Shown here: one piece after another, positions 8,012 through 18,351 of the stretch
Layout of the letters: each line of letters starts with the position of its first letter
Position numbering within the stretch: the first letter of the stretch is position 1
Notes under the pieces: generated by a model
Told to the model about the DNA's origin: nothing
The model's input: the letters and a program-made list of their open reading frames with translations, nothing else
Databases searched by the model: none
Position numbers and translations under genes: made by a program
DNA from: Mannheimia varigena
GTDB taxonomy: Bacteria > Pseudomonadota > Gammaproteobacteria > Enterobacterales > Pasteurellaceae
Reading direction: 5' to 3'
Length of the DNA stretch: 64,000 nucleotides
NCBI RefSeq assembly: GCF_013377235.1
Contig: NZ_CP016226.1
Coordinates: 930,001 to 994,000, forward strand

Positions 8012-9859
8012 ATGTTTGAAAAACTCTTTAGATGGTTTGAGGCAAGGGTGGAAACCTACCCAAATGAAATGCCGAAAACACCAAAATCAGGTTTAATTCC
8101 TTTTATTTTTGATGCTACAAAAGGGATGCGAATTTATATTCTAATTCTAACAATCTTTGTGGCAGCAGTTGGCGTTATTGAAGCTATCCTGTTTCAATTT
8201 ATGGGCGATTTAGTCGATTGGATAAACAAATACACACCGGCTGAACTCTGGGCAGAAAAAGGTTGGACAATTGTAGGTATGTTTTTTATTGCCATACTTG
8301 CCGTTGTATTCGTTTATCTCGCCAGTAGTATTCGTTTCCAATCTTTACAAGGCGTTTTTCCAATGCGTTTGCGTTGGAACTTCCACCGCTTAATGCTAGG
8401 GCAAAGTCTAGGCTTTTACCAAGATGAATTTGCAGGGCGTGTATCTGCCAAAGTGATGCAAACGGCTCTTTCCGTGCGTGATGTGATTATGACCTGTGCC
8501 GATATGCTAGTTTATGTATTGGTCTATTTTACCACCTCAAGTGTAATTTTATTGCAACTTGATAGTTGGCTATTTGTGCCGTTTATTTTATGGGTTATTT
8601 CACTTGCTATAACTATTATCTATTTCGTTCCTAAACTGGCTCAAGCTGCCCAAGAACAATCTGATGCTCGAAGCCTTATGACCGGTCGAATTACAGATGC
8701 TTACTCGAACATCGCAACCGTTAAATTATTCTCTCACGGTAACCGAGAATCTGCTTATGCGAAAGAATCAATGGAAGAGTTTATGGTTACTGTACATAAA
8801 CAGATGCGTTTAGTTACCGTGATAGAAATCGTAACCAACCTAACCTCTATAGCGTTAATTATCTCCACCGCAGGTATTGGTTTATGGCTTTGGGGCTCAA
8901 GCATAGTAACAGCGGGGGCAATTGCCACCTCAACTGCATTAGCATTAAGAATCAAAGGATTATCACAATGGATTATGTGGGAATTTGCCCGTCTATTTGA
9001 AAATTTAGGCACGGTACAAGATGGTATGATTACCCTTTCCAAACCGCACAATGTGGTTGATAAAGAGAATGCCCAACCGTTAAACGTAACCAAAGGCGAA
9101 ATTAAATTTGAAAACGTAGATTTTGCCTACGATGTAAAAAAACCATTACTGAAAGATTTTGATTTAACCATCAAACCGGGTGAAAAAGTGGGCTTAGTCG
9201 GTCGTAGTGGTGCAGGCAAATCAACACTTACCAACTTGCTATTGCGTTTTTACGATATTCAAGGCGGCTCAATTATGATTGATGGGCAGAATATACGAGA
9301 CATCACGCAAGAAAGTCTCCGCTCACAAATCGGCTTGGTAACGCAAGATACCTCACTACTCCACCGTTCTGTGCGTGAAAACTTAATGTATGGTCGCCCA
9401 ACGGCTACAGAGGAAGAGATGATCGAAGCAGTAAAACAAGCAGCTGCGAGTGAATTCATTCCAAACCTGCAAGATGCTAAAGGCAGAACAGGTTTTGATG
9501 CACACGTTGGCGAACGTGGTGTAAAACTTTCAGGCGGACAACGTCAGCGTATAGCAATTGCCCGTGTAATGCTTAAAGATGCTCCAATTCTACTATTAGA
9601 TGAAGCGACCAGCGCATTAGACTCTGAGGTAGAAGTAGCGATTCAAGAGAACCTAACCAAACTGATGGAAGGCAAAACCGTGGTGGCAATTGCTCACCGC
9701 CTTTCTACCATTATGGCAATGGATAGATTAATCGTGCTAGACAAAGGCGAAATTGTTGAGCAAGGCACACATGAAGAACTACTTGCCCACAACGGTGTTT
9801 ATGCAAGACTTTGGGCTCATCAAAGTGGCGGGTTCTTGCCAGAAGATACTGATATTTAA
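8012..9859 (+). CDS. ABC transporter, fused permease and ATPase (exporter type)
   Basis: A 615-residue half-transporter with an N-terminal transmembrane domain of about six helices (residues ~35-330) fused to a nucleotide-binding domain. The ATPase motifs are all present: Walker A GRSGAGKST (about 396-404), Q-loop near TQDTSLLHRSV, signature LSGGQRQR (about 506), Walker B ILLLDEA (about 527-533) and the switch His in IAHRLS. The architecture is that of MsbA/MdlB-type exporters, and it most resembles the uncharacterised Pasteurellaceae multidrug-like branch. It would work as a homodimer in the inner membrane. The substrate is unknown. Confidence 0.9.
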   Translation: MFEKLFRWFEARVETYPNEMPKTPKSGLIPFIFDATKGMRIYILILTIFVAAVGVIEAILFQFMGDLVDWINKYTPAELWAEKGWTIVGMFFIAILAVVFVYLASSIRFQSLQGVFPMRLRWNFHRLMLGQSLGFYQDEFAGRVSAKVMQTALSVRDVIMTCADMLVYVLVYFTTSSVILLQLDSWLFVPFILWVISLAITIIYFVPKLAQAAQEQSDARSLMTGRITDAYSNIATVKLFSHGNRESAYAKESMEEFMVTVHKQMRLVTVIEIVTNLTSIALIISTAGIGLWLWGSSIVTAGAIATSTALALRIKGLSQWIMWEFARLFENLGTVQDGMITLSKPHNVVDKENAQPLNVTKGEIKFENVDFAYDVKKPLLKDFDLTIKPGEKVGLVGRSGAGKSTLTNLLLRFYDIQGGSIMIDGQNIRDITQESLRSQIGLVTQDTSLLHRSVRENLMYGRPTATEEEMIEAVKQAAASEFIPNLQDAKGRTGFDAHVGERGVKLSGGQRQRIAIARVMLKDAPILLLDEATSALDSEVEVAIQENLTKLMEGKTVVAIAHRLSTIMAMDRLIVLDKGEIVEQGTHEELLAHNGVYARLWAHQSGGFLPEDTDI

Positions 9860-10129
9860 GACTAGATTTCGTATTATCATTTAATAATAAGCGGTCATTT
9901 TTTATTGGAAATTTGCAAATTTTCAGCAAAAAATCATTCACAATTTCTCTGCCGTTGGCAAAGCCAATGTTCAAAAAAACGATGCTTTTTTGTGACCGCT
10001 TGTTATCTAATAAAAACCTTCTTTAAACTAACACCAAACCTATCAAAATTTTGATAAAAATTTGCAAGATTTCTCCCTCTTTTTCGGGTATCATTACCAC
10101 CTTTAATAACAATAATTTTGGAGCAAATT
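9860..10129. other. Intergenic region upstream of dnaA
   Basis: An AT-rich 270-bp stretch holding an uptake-signal core on the plus strand near 9892 (AAGCGGTCA) and an inverted core at 9995-10003 (ACCGCTTGT), then the presumed dnaA promoter. I could not find a cluster of DnaA boxes (TTATCCACA), so this does not look like oriC. Confidence 0.5.
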
Positions 10130-11467
10130 GTGTCTTCCCTTTGGTCTGATTGCCTTAATCACTTACAAACGAAAGTATCGCCAACCGACTACAGCACTTG
10201 GATACGCCCTCTGCAAGCCAGTTCTGATAATGGGGAGCTCACACTTTATGCTCAAAACCAATTTGTTGAAAATTGGGTTAAAGATAAATTTTTAGCGGAA
10301 ATTACTGAATTAGCTCGTTTTTTATCTAAAAACGATAATTTAGTTGTGAATTTAAAGGTTGGAATTAAGCCTACCGAGCAATCAAAACCACAAATTAGCT
10401 CAAAAAATGAGCCTTCAGAATTCTCTAATACTGGCTTTAAAACAGGACTAAATCCGCATCAAACATTTGATAATTTTGTACAAGGTCGTTCCAACCAACT
10501 GGCGAAATTAGTTGCTCAACAAGTGGTAGATAATTTAGGCGAAAGTCACTGTAACCCGCTCTCATTCTATGCCAGCACAGGTTTAGGAAAAACACACTTA
10601 TTGCACGCAATCGGTAATGAATTAGTGAAACGCAATCCAACTGTTCGTGTGCTTTATATCCACCTTGAGCGGTTTTACCGTGATATTATTACAGCTATTA
10701 ACAGCTCAAATAATGATGCGGAAAAAATCAAAAAATTCTACCGCTCACTTGATGTATTGATGATTGACGATATCCAATTTCTCACCAATAAACCAAAAGT
10801 ACAAGAAGAATTTTTACATCTACTCAATGCACTATTTGAGCAGCGAAAGCAAATTATTCTAACTTCTGATGTTCTGCCAAAGAATATTGATAAAATTGAT
10901 ACAGCAATTAAATCTCGCTTAAGTGGTGGTATTAGTGCAACAATTGAGCCACCTGAATTAGAAACCCGTGTGGCAATTCTCCGCCAAAAAGCTTTAGAGC
11001 GAGGAGCTGATTTGCAAGAAGATGCGGCATATTTAATGGGACAGAAACTCCGTACCAATGTGCGAGAATTAGAGGGGGCATTAAACCGTGTAATTGCGTG
11101 GCAAAAACTCACACTCCGCCCAATTACCGTTGATGCGGTACGTGAAACCTTACAAGATCTATTCGCCTCATTCGACTACTTGATTACCATTGAAAATATT
11201 CAGCGAATTGTGGCGGAATATTACGGCATTAAAGTAGCTGATATTAAATCAAAAAGCCGTGCAAGAAGCATTGCTCGTCCTCGCCAAATGTCAATGGCAT
11301 TGGCAAAAGAGCTAACTAACCACAGTTTACCAGAAATTGGTAGAGAGTTTGGCGGACGAGATCACACCACAGTGCTACACGCCTGCAAAACCATTAATGA
11401 ATTGCGTGATACCGAAAGCGGTATTCAAGAGGACTATATAAATTTAACGCGTAAATTATCATCTTAA
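10130..11467 (+). CDS. dnaA: Chromosomal replication initiator DnaA
   Basis: Protein of 445 residues with the expected four domains. Domain I (SSLWSDCLNHLQTK) matches E. coli at its start. The AAA+ domain carries Walker A GLGKTH near residue 150 and Walker B VLMIDDIQF near 210. The C-terminal DnaA-box-binding signature GGRDHTTVLHACKTI lies near residue 408. I chose GTG 10130: GGAG is seven bases upstream and the alignment with E. coli begins there; an in-frame TTG at 10118 is within that ribosome site. dnaN follows after 26 bases. Confidence 0.97.
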   Translation: MSSLWSDCLNHLQTKVSPTDYSTWIRPLQASSDNGELTLYAQNQFVENWVKDKFLAEITELARFLSKNDNLVVNLKVGIKPTEQSKPQISSKNEPSEFSNTGFKTGLNPHQTFDNFVQGRSNQLAKLVAQQVVDNLGESHCNPLSFYASTGLGKTHLLHAIGNELVKRNPTVRVLYIHLERFYRDIITAINSSNNDAEKIKKFYRSLDVLMIDDIQFLTNKPKVQEEFLHLLNALFEQRKQIILTSDVLPKNIDKIDTAIKSRLSGGISATIEPPELETRVAILRQKALERGADLQEDAAYLMGQKLRTNVRELEGALNRVIAWQKLTLRPITVDAVRETLQDLFASFDYLITIENIQRIVAEYYGIKVADIKSKSRARSIARPRQMSMALAKELTNHSLPEIGREFGGRDHTTVLHACKTINELRDTESGIQEDYINLTRKLSS

Positions 11468-11493
11468 ATTGTTAAGAAGAAAGGAATGATTAT

Positions 11494-12597
11494 ATGCAAA
11501 TTACGATTACTAGAGACCAATTACTCAAGCCTTTACAGCAGGTATGTGGCGTATTAAGCAGTCGCCCGACCTTGCCTGTTATTAATAATATTTTATTAGA
11601 AATTGAAGGCGATCGTTTATCTCTTACAGGAACCGATTTAGAAGTTGAGTTAACCACCCAAGCTCAACTACTACAAGCGGTCGATTTTGCAGGAAAATTT
11701 ACCATTCCGGCGAAAAAATTCTTAGACATCAGCAAAAGTTTACCAGACGATAGCGTGATCTCAGTTGAGTTTGAGGAAGATAAAGCGATCATCAAAGCAG
11801 GGCGTAGTAAATTTAGCTTAGCCACTTTACCCGCCAGCGATTACCCTAATTTAATGGATTGGAAGCCTGAGGTGGATTTTTCCATTGAGCAATCAACGCT
11901 TGCCCGTCTCATTGATGCAACACAATTCTCAATGGCAAACCAAGATGCACGTTATTTCTTAAACGGTATGAAGTTTGAAACCGAAGGTAATTTATTACGC
12001 ACTGTTGCCACAGACGGACACCGTTTAGCGGTTTGTACAATGGTATTAAACCAAGAGCTTTTAACCCATTCGGTTATCGTGCCACGTAAAGCAGTGCTTG
12101 AACTTTCACGCCTTGTATCTGCAAACAATGAAGCAGTGCGTTTAGAGATCGGCTCGAATAACATCCGCATTACAATGAACGGTATTGTGTTTACCTCTAA
12201 ATTGATTGACGGTAGATTCCCAGACTATCGCCGTGTGCTACCTCGTAATGCAGACCGTATTTTAGAAGCAGATACCGAAACGCTAAAACGTGCGTTAATG
12301 CGAGCGGCTATTCTTTCAAACGAGAAATTCAGAGGCGTGCGTTTAACGCTAAGCAATAACCTACTTAAAATTACCGCCAATAACCCGGAGCAAGAAGAAG
12401 CAGAAGAAATTATTGATGTTGCCTACGACAGTCCGGAAATGGAAGTTGGCTTTAATGTCAGCTACGTGCTAGATGTTCTCAATACGCTAAAATGCCAACG
12501 AGTACGCTTCAGCCTCGTCGATTCCAGCTCAAGCTGCTTAATTGAAGATTGCGACAATAGTTCGGCGGAATATGTGATTATGCCGATGCGGTTATAA
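11494..12597 (+). CDS. dnaN: DNA polymerase III beta sliding clamp
   Basis: A 367-residue protein, the family length, with three repeated clamp folds. Typical stretches are LPVINNILLEIEG, TDGHRLAVCTM and the C-terminal YVIMPMRL, which forms part of the hydrophobic pocket for polymerase and partner peptides. It forms a ring dimer that tethers polymerase III to DNA. It is the second gene of the dnaA operon, with AAGGAA before its ATG. recF, which often follows dnaN, is absent; the operon ends at a terminator. An uptake-signal core (11673-11681) lies inside the coding sequence. Confidence 0.97.
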   Translation: MQITITRDQLLKPLQQVCGVLSSRPTLPVINNILLEIEGDRLSLTGTDLEVELTTQAQLLQAVDFAGKFTIPAKKFLDISKSLPDDSVISVEFEEDKAIIKAGRSKFSLATLPASDYPNLMDWKPEVDFSIEQSTLARLIDATQFSMANQDARYFLNGMKFETEGNLLRTVATDGHRLAVCTMVLNQELLTHSVIVPRKAVLELSRLVSANNEAVRLEIGSNNIRITMNGIVFTSKLIDGRFPDYRRVLPRNADRILEADTETLKRALMRAAILSNEKFRGVRLTLSNNLLKITANNPEQEEAEEIIDVAYDSPEMEVGFNVSYVLDVLNTLKCQRVRFSLVDSSSSCLIEDCDNSSAEYVIMPMRL

Positions 12598-12610
12598 CTG
12601 AAGATAAGAT

Positions 12611-12640
12611 AAAGCCCTGTATTTACAGGGCTTTATTTTT
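12611..12640. terminator. Bidirectional terminator between dnaN and yfgM
   Basis: Eleven-bp stem AAAGCCCTGTA/TACAGGGCTTT (12611-12621 with 12624-12634) followed by ATTTTT on the plus strand. It sits exactly between the convergent ends of dnaN and yfgM. Confidence 0.85.
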
Positions 12641-13262
12641 ATAAATTATTCAAACGCACATCAATCAAAGTTTGTTCTTGAGGAGTAACATTTGCTTTGG
12701 CTTGCTCATAAGCGACTTTCGCTGCTGGAATATCGCCTTTTGCCGCAAGAATATCACCTGTTAGGATTTGCTTGCGCAGTTCCCACGCTTTATCTTGAAT
12801 TTGAGCAAGACTCGCCAAGGCTTCATCGTAAGATTTAAGCTGGTAGTCAATTTGAGCCAAACGAAAACGAGCAACATTTTGCAAAGTGAGATCTGCGTTA
12901 TTCGCAATTACCGCTTGTAATGTGGTTTTGGCTGCAGAAAAATCACCATTTTCGACCGCTTGTTTTGCAGTTTCTAACTGAGCAAAGGTCGCATAGCTTG
13001 AACCTTTGTTATCCTCAATAAACTTCTCGATAAGCGGTTGATTTTTGCTTGGATTTTGCAAATAGCTTTCCATTACGCTTTGGTATGCCGCTGAGGTTTT
13101 TTGTGCGGTTTCAAGTTGATGATTTTTCCAGAAGTTCCAACCAAAGCTCGCCGCACAAGCTAAAATAATGGCTACCAAAATCGGCGTGCCGTTCTCTTTG
13201 AACCAGTTTTTCGCATCTTCAAACTGCTGTTCTTCCGTTTTATTTAAATATTCGTTACTCAT
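12639..13262 (-). CDS. yfgM: YfgM, ancillary SecYEG translocon subunit
   Basis: Protein of 207 residues. A cytoplasmic N-terminus precedes one membrane helix near residues 27-46 (PILVAIILACAASFGWNFW), followed by a periplasmic TPR-like domain rich in Ala and Gln. This is the architecture of YfgM, which binds the SecYEG translocon and the PpiD chaperone to help newly exported proteins. It is the last gene of rodZ-ispG-hisS-yfgM, 8 bases after hisS, the same order as in E. coli. The usual next gene, bamB, is missing here. Two uptake-signal cores (12910-12918, 12955-12963) lie inside it. Confidence 0.9.
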   Translation of the reverse strand: MSNEYLNKTEEQQFEDAKNWFKENGTPILVAIILACAASFGWNFWKNHQLETAQKTSAAYQSVMESYLQNPSKNQPLIEKFIEDNKGSSYATFAQLETAKQAVENGDFSAAKTTLQAVIANNADLTLQNVARFRLAQIDYQLKSYDEALASLAQIQDKAWELRKQILTGDILAAKGDIPAAKVAYEQAKANVTPQEQTLIDVRLNNL

Positions 13263-13270
13263 TTTTTCTC

Positions 13271-14542
13271 CTAGAATCGTTTCGCTAATTCTGAAATCAG
13301 ATCCGCTTGTGCAATGGTGATCTGCTCTGCACCTGAGCGTAAATCTTTAATCACAATTTGCTTGTTTGCGACTTCGCTTTCGCCGATCACTAACGCCAGC
13401 TGGGCTTCTACTTTGTCGGCACGTTTAAATTGCTTTTGGAATTTGCCGCCTGAGCAGTGGGTCATCACACGCAGTTGCGGTAGTTCGCTGCGGATTTGTT
13501 CCGCAATTTGGAACGCATTAACGGTTGAACCTTCGCCCGAGAAGACGATATACAGATCCACCGCTTTCGGCAAATCGATCTCTTTGTTTACCTCTTGCAC
13601 GAGTAACACTAAACGCTCCAAGCCCATTGCGAAGCCAACTCCTTGAGTAGAGTGTCCGCCAAGTTGCTCTACTAAGCCGTCATAACGACCGCCGCCGCAA
13701 ACCGTACCTTGTGAACCTAACGCAGAAGTTACCCATTCAAATACGGTTTTGTTGTAGTAATCCAAGCCACGTACTAATTTCGGGTTCACTTCATAGCGAA
13801 TGCCCATTGCATCAAGCAAGCTACATAATTGAGCAAAATGCTCATGGCTGTCATCGTCTAAATAATCGAGCAACTTCGGAGCGTCATTTAACACCTCTTG
13901 TAACACTTCGTTTTTGGTATCCAAAATACGCAGCGGATTTTTCACCAAACGCTCTTTCTCTTCTTCGCTCATTAAAGCGGTGTGATTTTCTAAAAATTTT
14001 ACCAATGCAGAGCGGTAATTCGCACGAGCTTCTAACGAGCCGATAGAGTTAAGTTGCAGCGAAACGTGTTGGTCAATACCCAGCTCTTTCCAAAGACGAG
14101 CGGTTAATAGAATTAATTCCGCATCGATTTCCGGGTTTGGAATCCCGAAAACTTCCACACCGGCTTGGTGGAATTGGCGGTAACGCCCTTTTTGTGGACG
14201 CTCGTGGCGGAACATCGGGCCCATATACCAAAGGCGCTGTTCGTTGTTGTAGATCCAGCCACGCTCAATCGCCGCACGCACGCAGCCAGCCGTGCCTTCT
14301 GGGCGGAGGGTTAATTGCTCATCGTTATCCCAAAATGTGTACATCTCTTTAGAGACCACATCGGTCACTTCGCCGATAGCTCGGGCGAATAACGGCGTGC
14401 TTTCCACAATCGGCATACGTACTTCTGAATAGCCATAGTTTGCCAATACGTTGCGTACCTTGCCTTCTACCCATTGCCACAACGGAGATTCGCTCGGTGA
14501 GCAGTCATTCATTCCACGAATTGCTTGAATTGTTTTTGCCAC
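13271..14542 (-). CDS. hisS: Histidyl-tRNA synthetase
   Basis: Class II synthetase of 423 residues. Motif 2 appears as [15 protein letters not shown], the histidine-binding HisA motif as [15 protein letters not shown] and motif 3 as [11 protein letters not shown]. The C-terminal anticodon-binding domain starts near residue 330 ([10 protein letters not shown]). It charges tRNA-His in the cytoplasm. It begins six bases after the ispG stop and ends eight bases before yfgM, so it is co-transcribed with both. Confidence 0.98.
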   Translation of the reverse strand: MAKTIQAIRGMNDCSPSESPLWQWVEGKVRNVLANYGYSEVRMPIVESTPLFARAIGEVTDVVSKEMYTFWDNDEQLTLRPEGTAGCVRAAIERGWIYNNEQRLWYMGPMFRHERPQKGRYRQFHQAGVEVFGIPNPEIDAELILLTARLWKELGIDQHVSLQLNSIGSLEARANYRSALVKFLENHTALMSEEEKERLVKNPLRILDTKNEVLQEVLNDAPKLLDYLDDDSHEHFAQLCSLLDAMGIRYEVNPKLVRGLDYYNKTVFEWVTSALGSQGTVCGGGRYDGLVEQLGGHSTQGVGFAMGLERLVLLVQEVNKEIDLPKAVDLYIVFSGEGSTVNAFQIAEQIRSELPQLRVMTHCSGGKFQKQFKRADKVEAQLALVIGESEVANKQIVIKDLRSGAEQITIAQADLISELAKRF

Positions 14543-14548
14543 GTTTTT

Positions 14549-15661
14549 TTATCCTATTTGTTCAATATCGATACGATTTTGTTGTTGTGCGACTCTCGCA
14601 CGGATTTTTGCTTCGAGTTGGTCGATTAATTTGGCGTTATCGAAACGCTCTTTTTGGCGAACGCCGTCTAAGTAGAAACCACTCATTTTGTTGCTGCCGG
14701 TGACGCCCAAATCTGAGACTAACGCTTCGCCCGGGCCGTTCACTACGCAACCGATAATCGACACATCCATTGGCGTAATAATATCTTCTAAGCGTTGTTC
14801 CAGCTCATTTACCGTTGCAATCACGTCAATTTCTTGGCGTGAGCAAGTCGGGCAAGCGATAAAGTTAATGCCGCGGGAGCGAATTCTCAGTGATTTCAAA
14901 ATATCGAAACCTACTTTAATTTCTTCAACAGGGTCTGCCGCCAAAGAAACACGCAAAGTATCGCCAATCCCCTCTGCTAATAACAACCCCAAACCGACCG
15001 CAGATTTCACCGAGCCGGCTCTTGCTCCGCCTGCTTCGGTAATGCCTAAATGCAACGGCTGTTCGATCTGTTTTGCAAGAAGTCGGTAAGATTCGACCGC
15101 TAGGAACACGTCTGATGCTTTCACGCTGACTTTGAATTGGTCAAAGTTAAGACGATCCAAATGATCAACGTGGCGTAATGCCGATTCTAGCAAGGCTTCC
15201 GGCGTAGGCTCACCATATTTTTCTTGCAGATCTCGCTCAAGCGAGCCAGCATTTACGCCGATGCGGATCGGGATATTTTTATCTCTAGCACAATCCACCA
15301 CAGCACGGATCCGCTCTTCATTGCCGATATTGCCAGGATTGATCCGCAAGCAATCCACTCCATATTCCGCCACTTTCAGTGCAATACGGTAGTCAAAGTG
15401 AATATCGGCAACCAATGGCACTTTCACTTGCTGTTTGATCGCTTTGAAGGCTTCGGCAGCGTCCATTGTCGGCACAGAAACACGCACAATATCAGCCCCA
15501 ACACGTTCTAATGCTTTGATTTGGGCGACAGTCGCTTCCACATCGGTGGTGCGAGTGTTCGTCATTGATTGTACCGAAATCGGAGCATCGCCCCCCACCG
15601 GCACGTTACCCACATAGATTTTTTTCGATACACGGCGTTTAATTGGTGATTGATGTATCAT
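14549..15661 (-). CDS. ispG: 4-hydroxy-3-methylbut-2-enyl diphosphate synthase (flavodoxin)
   Basis: Protein of 370 residues for the penultimate step of the non-mevalonate isoprenoid pathway. An N-terminal TIM-barrel begins with [15 protein letters not shown]. The C-terminal [4Fe-4S] domain has two cysteines in ACPTCSRQE (about residues 269-272) and the third in [10 protein letters not shown] (about 304), with the conserved Glu following. It takes electrons from flavodoxin, whose gene fldA is also in this window. It lies between rodZ and hisS as in E. coli. Confidence 0.97.
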   Translation of the reverse strand: MIHQSPIKRRVSKKIYVGNVPVGGDAPISVQSMTNTRTTDVEATVAQIKALERVGADIVRVSVPTMDAAEAFKAIKQQVKVPLVADIHFDYRIALKVAEYGVDCLRINPGNIGNEERIRAVVDCARDKNIPIRIGVNAGSLERDLQEKYGEPTPEALLESALRHVDHLDRLNFDQFKVSVKASDVFLAVESYRLLAKQIEQPLHLGITEAGGARAGSVKSAVGLGLLLAEGIGDTLRVSLAADPVEEIKVGFDILKSLRIRSRGINFIACPTCSRQEIDVIATVNELEQRLEDIITPMDVSIIGCVVNGPGEALVSDLGVTGSNKMSGFYLDGVRQKERFDNAKLIDQLEAKIRARVAQQQNRIDIEQIG

Positions 15662-15696
15662 AGTCTCAACTAATGTTAAAAGTGATAAAAAAGGAG

Positions 15697-15743
15697 AAAA
15701 CGCTCGTAAAGATAAGGTTTCCCATTAGCTCTACGGCGTTTTA
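15697..15743 (-). promoter_or_regulatory. Long-loop inverted repeat between rodZ and ispG
   Basis: AAAACGC with nearby CGTA at 15697-15708 can pair with TACG and GCGTTTT near 15731-15743, with one bulge and a loop of about 25 bases. On the minus strand a T-rich run follows, just before the ispG start. It may be a weak terminator or attenuator adjusting expression between rodZ and ispG. Confidence 0.35.
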
Positions 15744-15753
15744 TCAATTGCGA

Positions 15754-16722
15754 TTATTGTAATGGCAGGCGGATGCGAGCAACACGACCGTCAATTTTCA
15801 GCGGTACTTCCTGACCTTTGTAATAGAGCTTCACATTCGCCGGAGCCCCAATGGTTAAGCGATATTGCTCATTGTCATTAAAGGTGAGTGTTTCACCGTT
15901 GTTATACAATTTTTCCGCCAAACGCTTATTTTTCGCTCCACGCACAGTGATCCAGCTTTGCGAACCAGTAATTTCAATGCGTAATTCATCATTACCTACT
16001 GCTGTCGGTTGCTCGGTTGTGGCTTCAGCTTCTGTTGCTGTCTGAGTTTGTTGCAATACATTAACTGGCTCAGCTGTTACTTCTGCTTCAGGTTTTGGTG
16101 GTTCAACTGTCTGTGTTGGTGTATTTTCCTGTTGGCTTAGCTCTACAACTGTAGCCGTTTCAGGCTGTGGTTGAGCTTGAGGCTCTTGCACTTGAATTGG
16201 TTGTTGAACAGGCACAGAAACTTGATTACTAGACTCAACAGGTACGGAATTTGTTATTTCAGCTACAGGAGCTGAATTAACAAGCTGTTCACGGTTTTCC
16301 TGATCTTTCTGATAACCCTGCCACCACCATAAAAGCGTCATACCTAATGCTGCTAAAAGCACAAATATGGTTAAATATTTCAATGCTTTCCCCTGTGAAT
16401 TGGATGATGGTTTTACAGGCGAAACTTTTGTAATCTCTTTTGGAATAGTTACTTCGCCATAATTCACAGAAGAAACTAACGATTCCGGTAAGCGTAAAAA
16501 CTTCACATAATTACGTACGTAGCCACGCACGAAAGTGGGTGCGACATTTTTTAAAATAAAAATATCATTTTCAATCGATTCAATGTGGGATTTCTTTAAA
16601 TTGGTTTTTTCCACTACATCAGCAATAGAGAGGTTTAGTGCCTCACGTGCAGCTTTTAATTGTTGTCCTAAACTCAGCCCGGTTTGAGGCTGCTCTTGGG
16701 TAGAATGAACTGATTCGGTCAT
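15754..16722 (-). CDS. rodZ: Cytoskeleton/cell-shape protein RodZ
   Basis: Protein of 322 residues. An N-terminal helix-turn-helix (LGQQLKAAREALNLSIADV, residues ~19-40) that binds MreB is followed by a basic region and one membrane helix (about 108-130, ALKYLTIFVLLAALGMTLLW). A long Pro/Gln/Thr/Glu-rich periplasmic linker leads to a C-terminal beta domain (ELRIEITGSQSWITV onward). It couples MreB to cell-wall elongation. I chose ATG 16722 (MTESVHS), preceded by AAAGAG; an ATG five codons earlier overlaps that ribosome site. It leads the ispG-hisS-yfgM operon. Confidence 0.92.
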   Translation of the reverse strand: MTESVHSTQEQPQTGLSLGQQLKAAREALNLSIADVVEKTNLKKSHIESIENDIFILKNVAPTFVRGYVRNYVKFLRLPESLVSSVNYGEVTIPKEITKVSPVKPSSNSQGKALKYLTIFVLLAALGMTLLWWWQGYQKDQENREQLVNSAPVAEITNSVPVESSNQVSVPVQQPIQVQEPQAQPQPETATVVELSQQENTPTQTVEPPKPEAEVTAEPVNVLQQTQTATEAEATTEQPTAVGNDELRIEITGSQSWITVRGAKNKRLAEKLYNNGETLTFNDNEQYRLTIGAPANVKLYYKGQEVPLKIDGRVARIRLPLQ

Positions 16723-16836
16723 ACAAAACTCTTTCAAAAATGGTAGAAATAAAAATACAGAAAATTACTCGGAAGTTTAAAGAGGTAAAGACCATTTTGC
16801 AATCGGAACAGGCAAAAATCTTGAAAATTTAATGAG

Positions 16837-16892
16837 CAAGCGGTCATATTTCCCGAATTTTTTGCAAAGTTTGGGAGAAATATGACCGCTTG
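16837..16892 (-). terminator. Uptake-signal inverted pair forming a terminator after argH
   Basis: Two oppositely oriented uptake cores form a perfect 16-bp stem (16837-16852 with 16877-16892, arm CAAGCGGTCATATTTC). It stands just past the argH stop and ahead of rodZ, where a terminator is expected. Confidence 0.75.
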
Positions 16893-16908
16893 TATTACGG
16901 GGAAATAA

Positions 16909-18285
16909 TTAAGAAGCTAAATTCGCTTTCGCTGCCGCAATCGCTTCAGCCACACGTTGTGGATTTACCCCGCCTTTGGCACAACGTTTATCTAAGCAAG
17001 ATTCTAATGAAAGGATCGGGTAAACATCATCACCAATGGTTGGGTGGAATTGTTGGAATTCTGCAATACTTAAGGCTTCAAGCGGCTCTTTTTTGCTGAT
17101 CGCATACACTACTGCTTCGCCCACAATGTGGTGAGCTTCACGGAATGGCACACCTTTTGCTACTAAGTAATCCGCTAATTCAGTTGCATTCGCATAGCCT
17201 TGTTGAGCCGCTTCACGAGTGCGTTCCGTATTTACCTGAATATCTACCAGCACTAATTCTGCAATTTCTAAACACGCCTGCCAGGTTTCTAACGCATCGA
17301 AAATGCCCTCTTTGTCTTCTTGCATATCTTTGTTGTAAGCCAGCGGCAAGCCTTTTAACGTGGTTAAAAGCCCGGTTAGTGCACCAAATACACGCCCTGA
17401 TTTACCACGAATTAGCTCGCAAGCGTCTGGGTTTTTCTTCTGTGGCATTAGTGAAGAACCTGAAGTCACACGATCCGACATTTCAAGAAAGCCCGATTCA
17501 CCGCTGTTGAAAATAATCAAGTCTTCGGCAAAGCGAGATAAATGCACCATACTGATAGAAGCGGTTGAGAGCAATTCCAAAATATGATCACGGTCTGACA
17601 CGCTGTCTAAACTGTTGCGAGTTGCTTCATCAAAACCAAGATTGCGAGCCAACAAATCACGATCAATGCCATACGCCGTGCCAGCCAACGCTCCTGAACC
17701 GAGCGGGCAAGTTCCCATACGTTTATTCGCATCGCTTAAACGGCTGAAATCACGTTCGAGCATTTCGTAATACGCCATACACCAATGGGCGAATGTGACC
17801 GGTTGAGCTCGTTGCAAGTGGGTGTAGCCCGGCATAACTGAATTCTGATTTTCTTCAGCAACAGAGACTAAACGCTCTTGTAACGCTCGGATACGCTCTT
17901 GTAATGCAACCGCTTGTACTTTGCACCACATTTTAATATCCACCGCCACTTGGTCGTTACGGCTACGGCCGGTGTGCAATTTTTTACCGAGATCGCCCAC
18001 TTTTTCGATTAGTTTAGATTCCACCCAGCTGTGAATATCTTCTGCATCGTCTTTTAAAATGATGGCGAGATTCGGCTCCACTTCTGCACGCACTTCTTTA
18101 AGAGCGACGATAAGCTGTTCTAATTCCGATTCGGTTAAAATGCCCACACTTTGAATCGCTTTTGCCCAGCCGATTGAGCCTTCAATATCTTGAATCGCAA
18201 GGCGATAGTCAAAACGTAGCGAGTCGTTGAAATATTTGAATTTTGCGTCTGCTTGTTGTGTGAAACGTCCACCCCAAAGAGCCAT
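16909..18285 (-). CDS. argH: Argininosuccinate lyase
   Basis: Protein of 458 residues of the fumarase/aspartase superfamily. The signature loop [15 protein letters not shown] (about residues 277-291) carries the catalytic serine, and [11 protein letters not shown] (about 106) and [16 protein letters not shown] (about 155) line the active site. It splits argininosuccinate into arginine and fumarate, the last step of arginine synthesis. It starts [10 protein letters not shown] at 18285 as its relatives do. A good ArgR operator (18352-18365) lies upstream, with a hairpin between operator and gene. argG is not adjacent. Confidence 0.97.
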   Translation of the reverse strand: MALWGGRFTQQADAKFKYFNDSLRFDYRLAIQDIEGSIGWAKAIQSVGILTESELEQLIVALKEVRAEVEPNLAIILKDDAEDIHSWVESKLIEKVGDLGKKLHTGRSRNDQVAVDIKMWCKVQAVALQERIRALQERLVSVAEENQNSVMPGYTHLQRAQPVTFAHWCMAYYEMLERDFSRLSDANKRMGTCPLGSGALAGTAYGIDRDLLARNLGFDEATRNSLDSVSDRDHILELLSTASISMVHLSRFAEDLIIFNSGESGFLEMSDRVTSGSSLMPQKKNPDACELIRGKSGRVFGALTGLLTTLKGLPLAYNKDMQEDKEGIFDALETWQACLEIAELVLVDIQVNTERTREAAQQGYANATELADYLVAKGVPFREAHHIVGEAVVYAISKKEPLEALSIAEFQQFHPTIGDDVYPILSLESCLDKRCAKGGVNPQRVAEAIAAAKANLAS

Positions 18286-18314
18286 AGTTGTATCCTTTAT
18301 CTGCGATGAAAATG

Positions 18315-18335
18315 AAAAAGGCGTTTTACCGCCTT
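18315..18335 (-). terminator. Hairpin with T-tract in the argH leader
   Basis: Six-bp GC-rich stem AAGGCG/CGCCTT (18318-18323 with 18330-18335). On the minus strand it is followed by a run of T. It lies between the ArgR box and the argH start, so it either ends mnmA transcripts or acts as an attenuator for argH. Confidence 0.55.
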
Positions 18336-18351
18336 AAATTTGTGCTTATTC

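Noticed and set aside
9860..10129. Possible oriC upstream of dnaA
   Set aside because: AT-rich, but no cluster of TTATCCACA-like boxes; one TTATCTAA is not enough.
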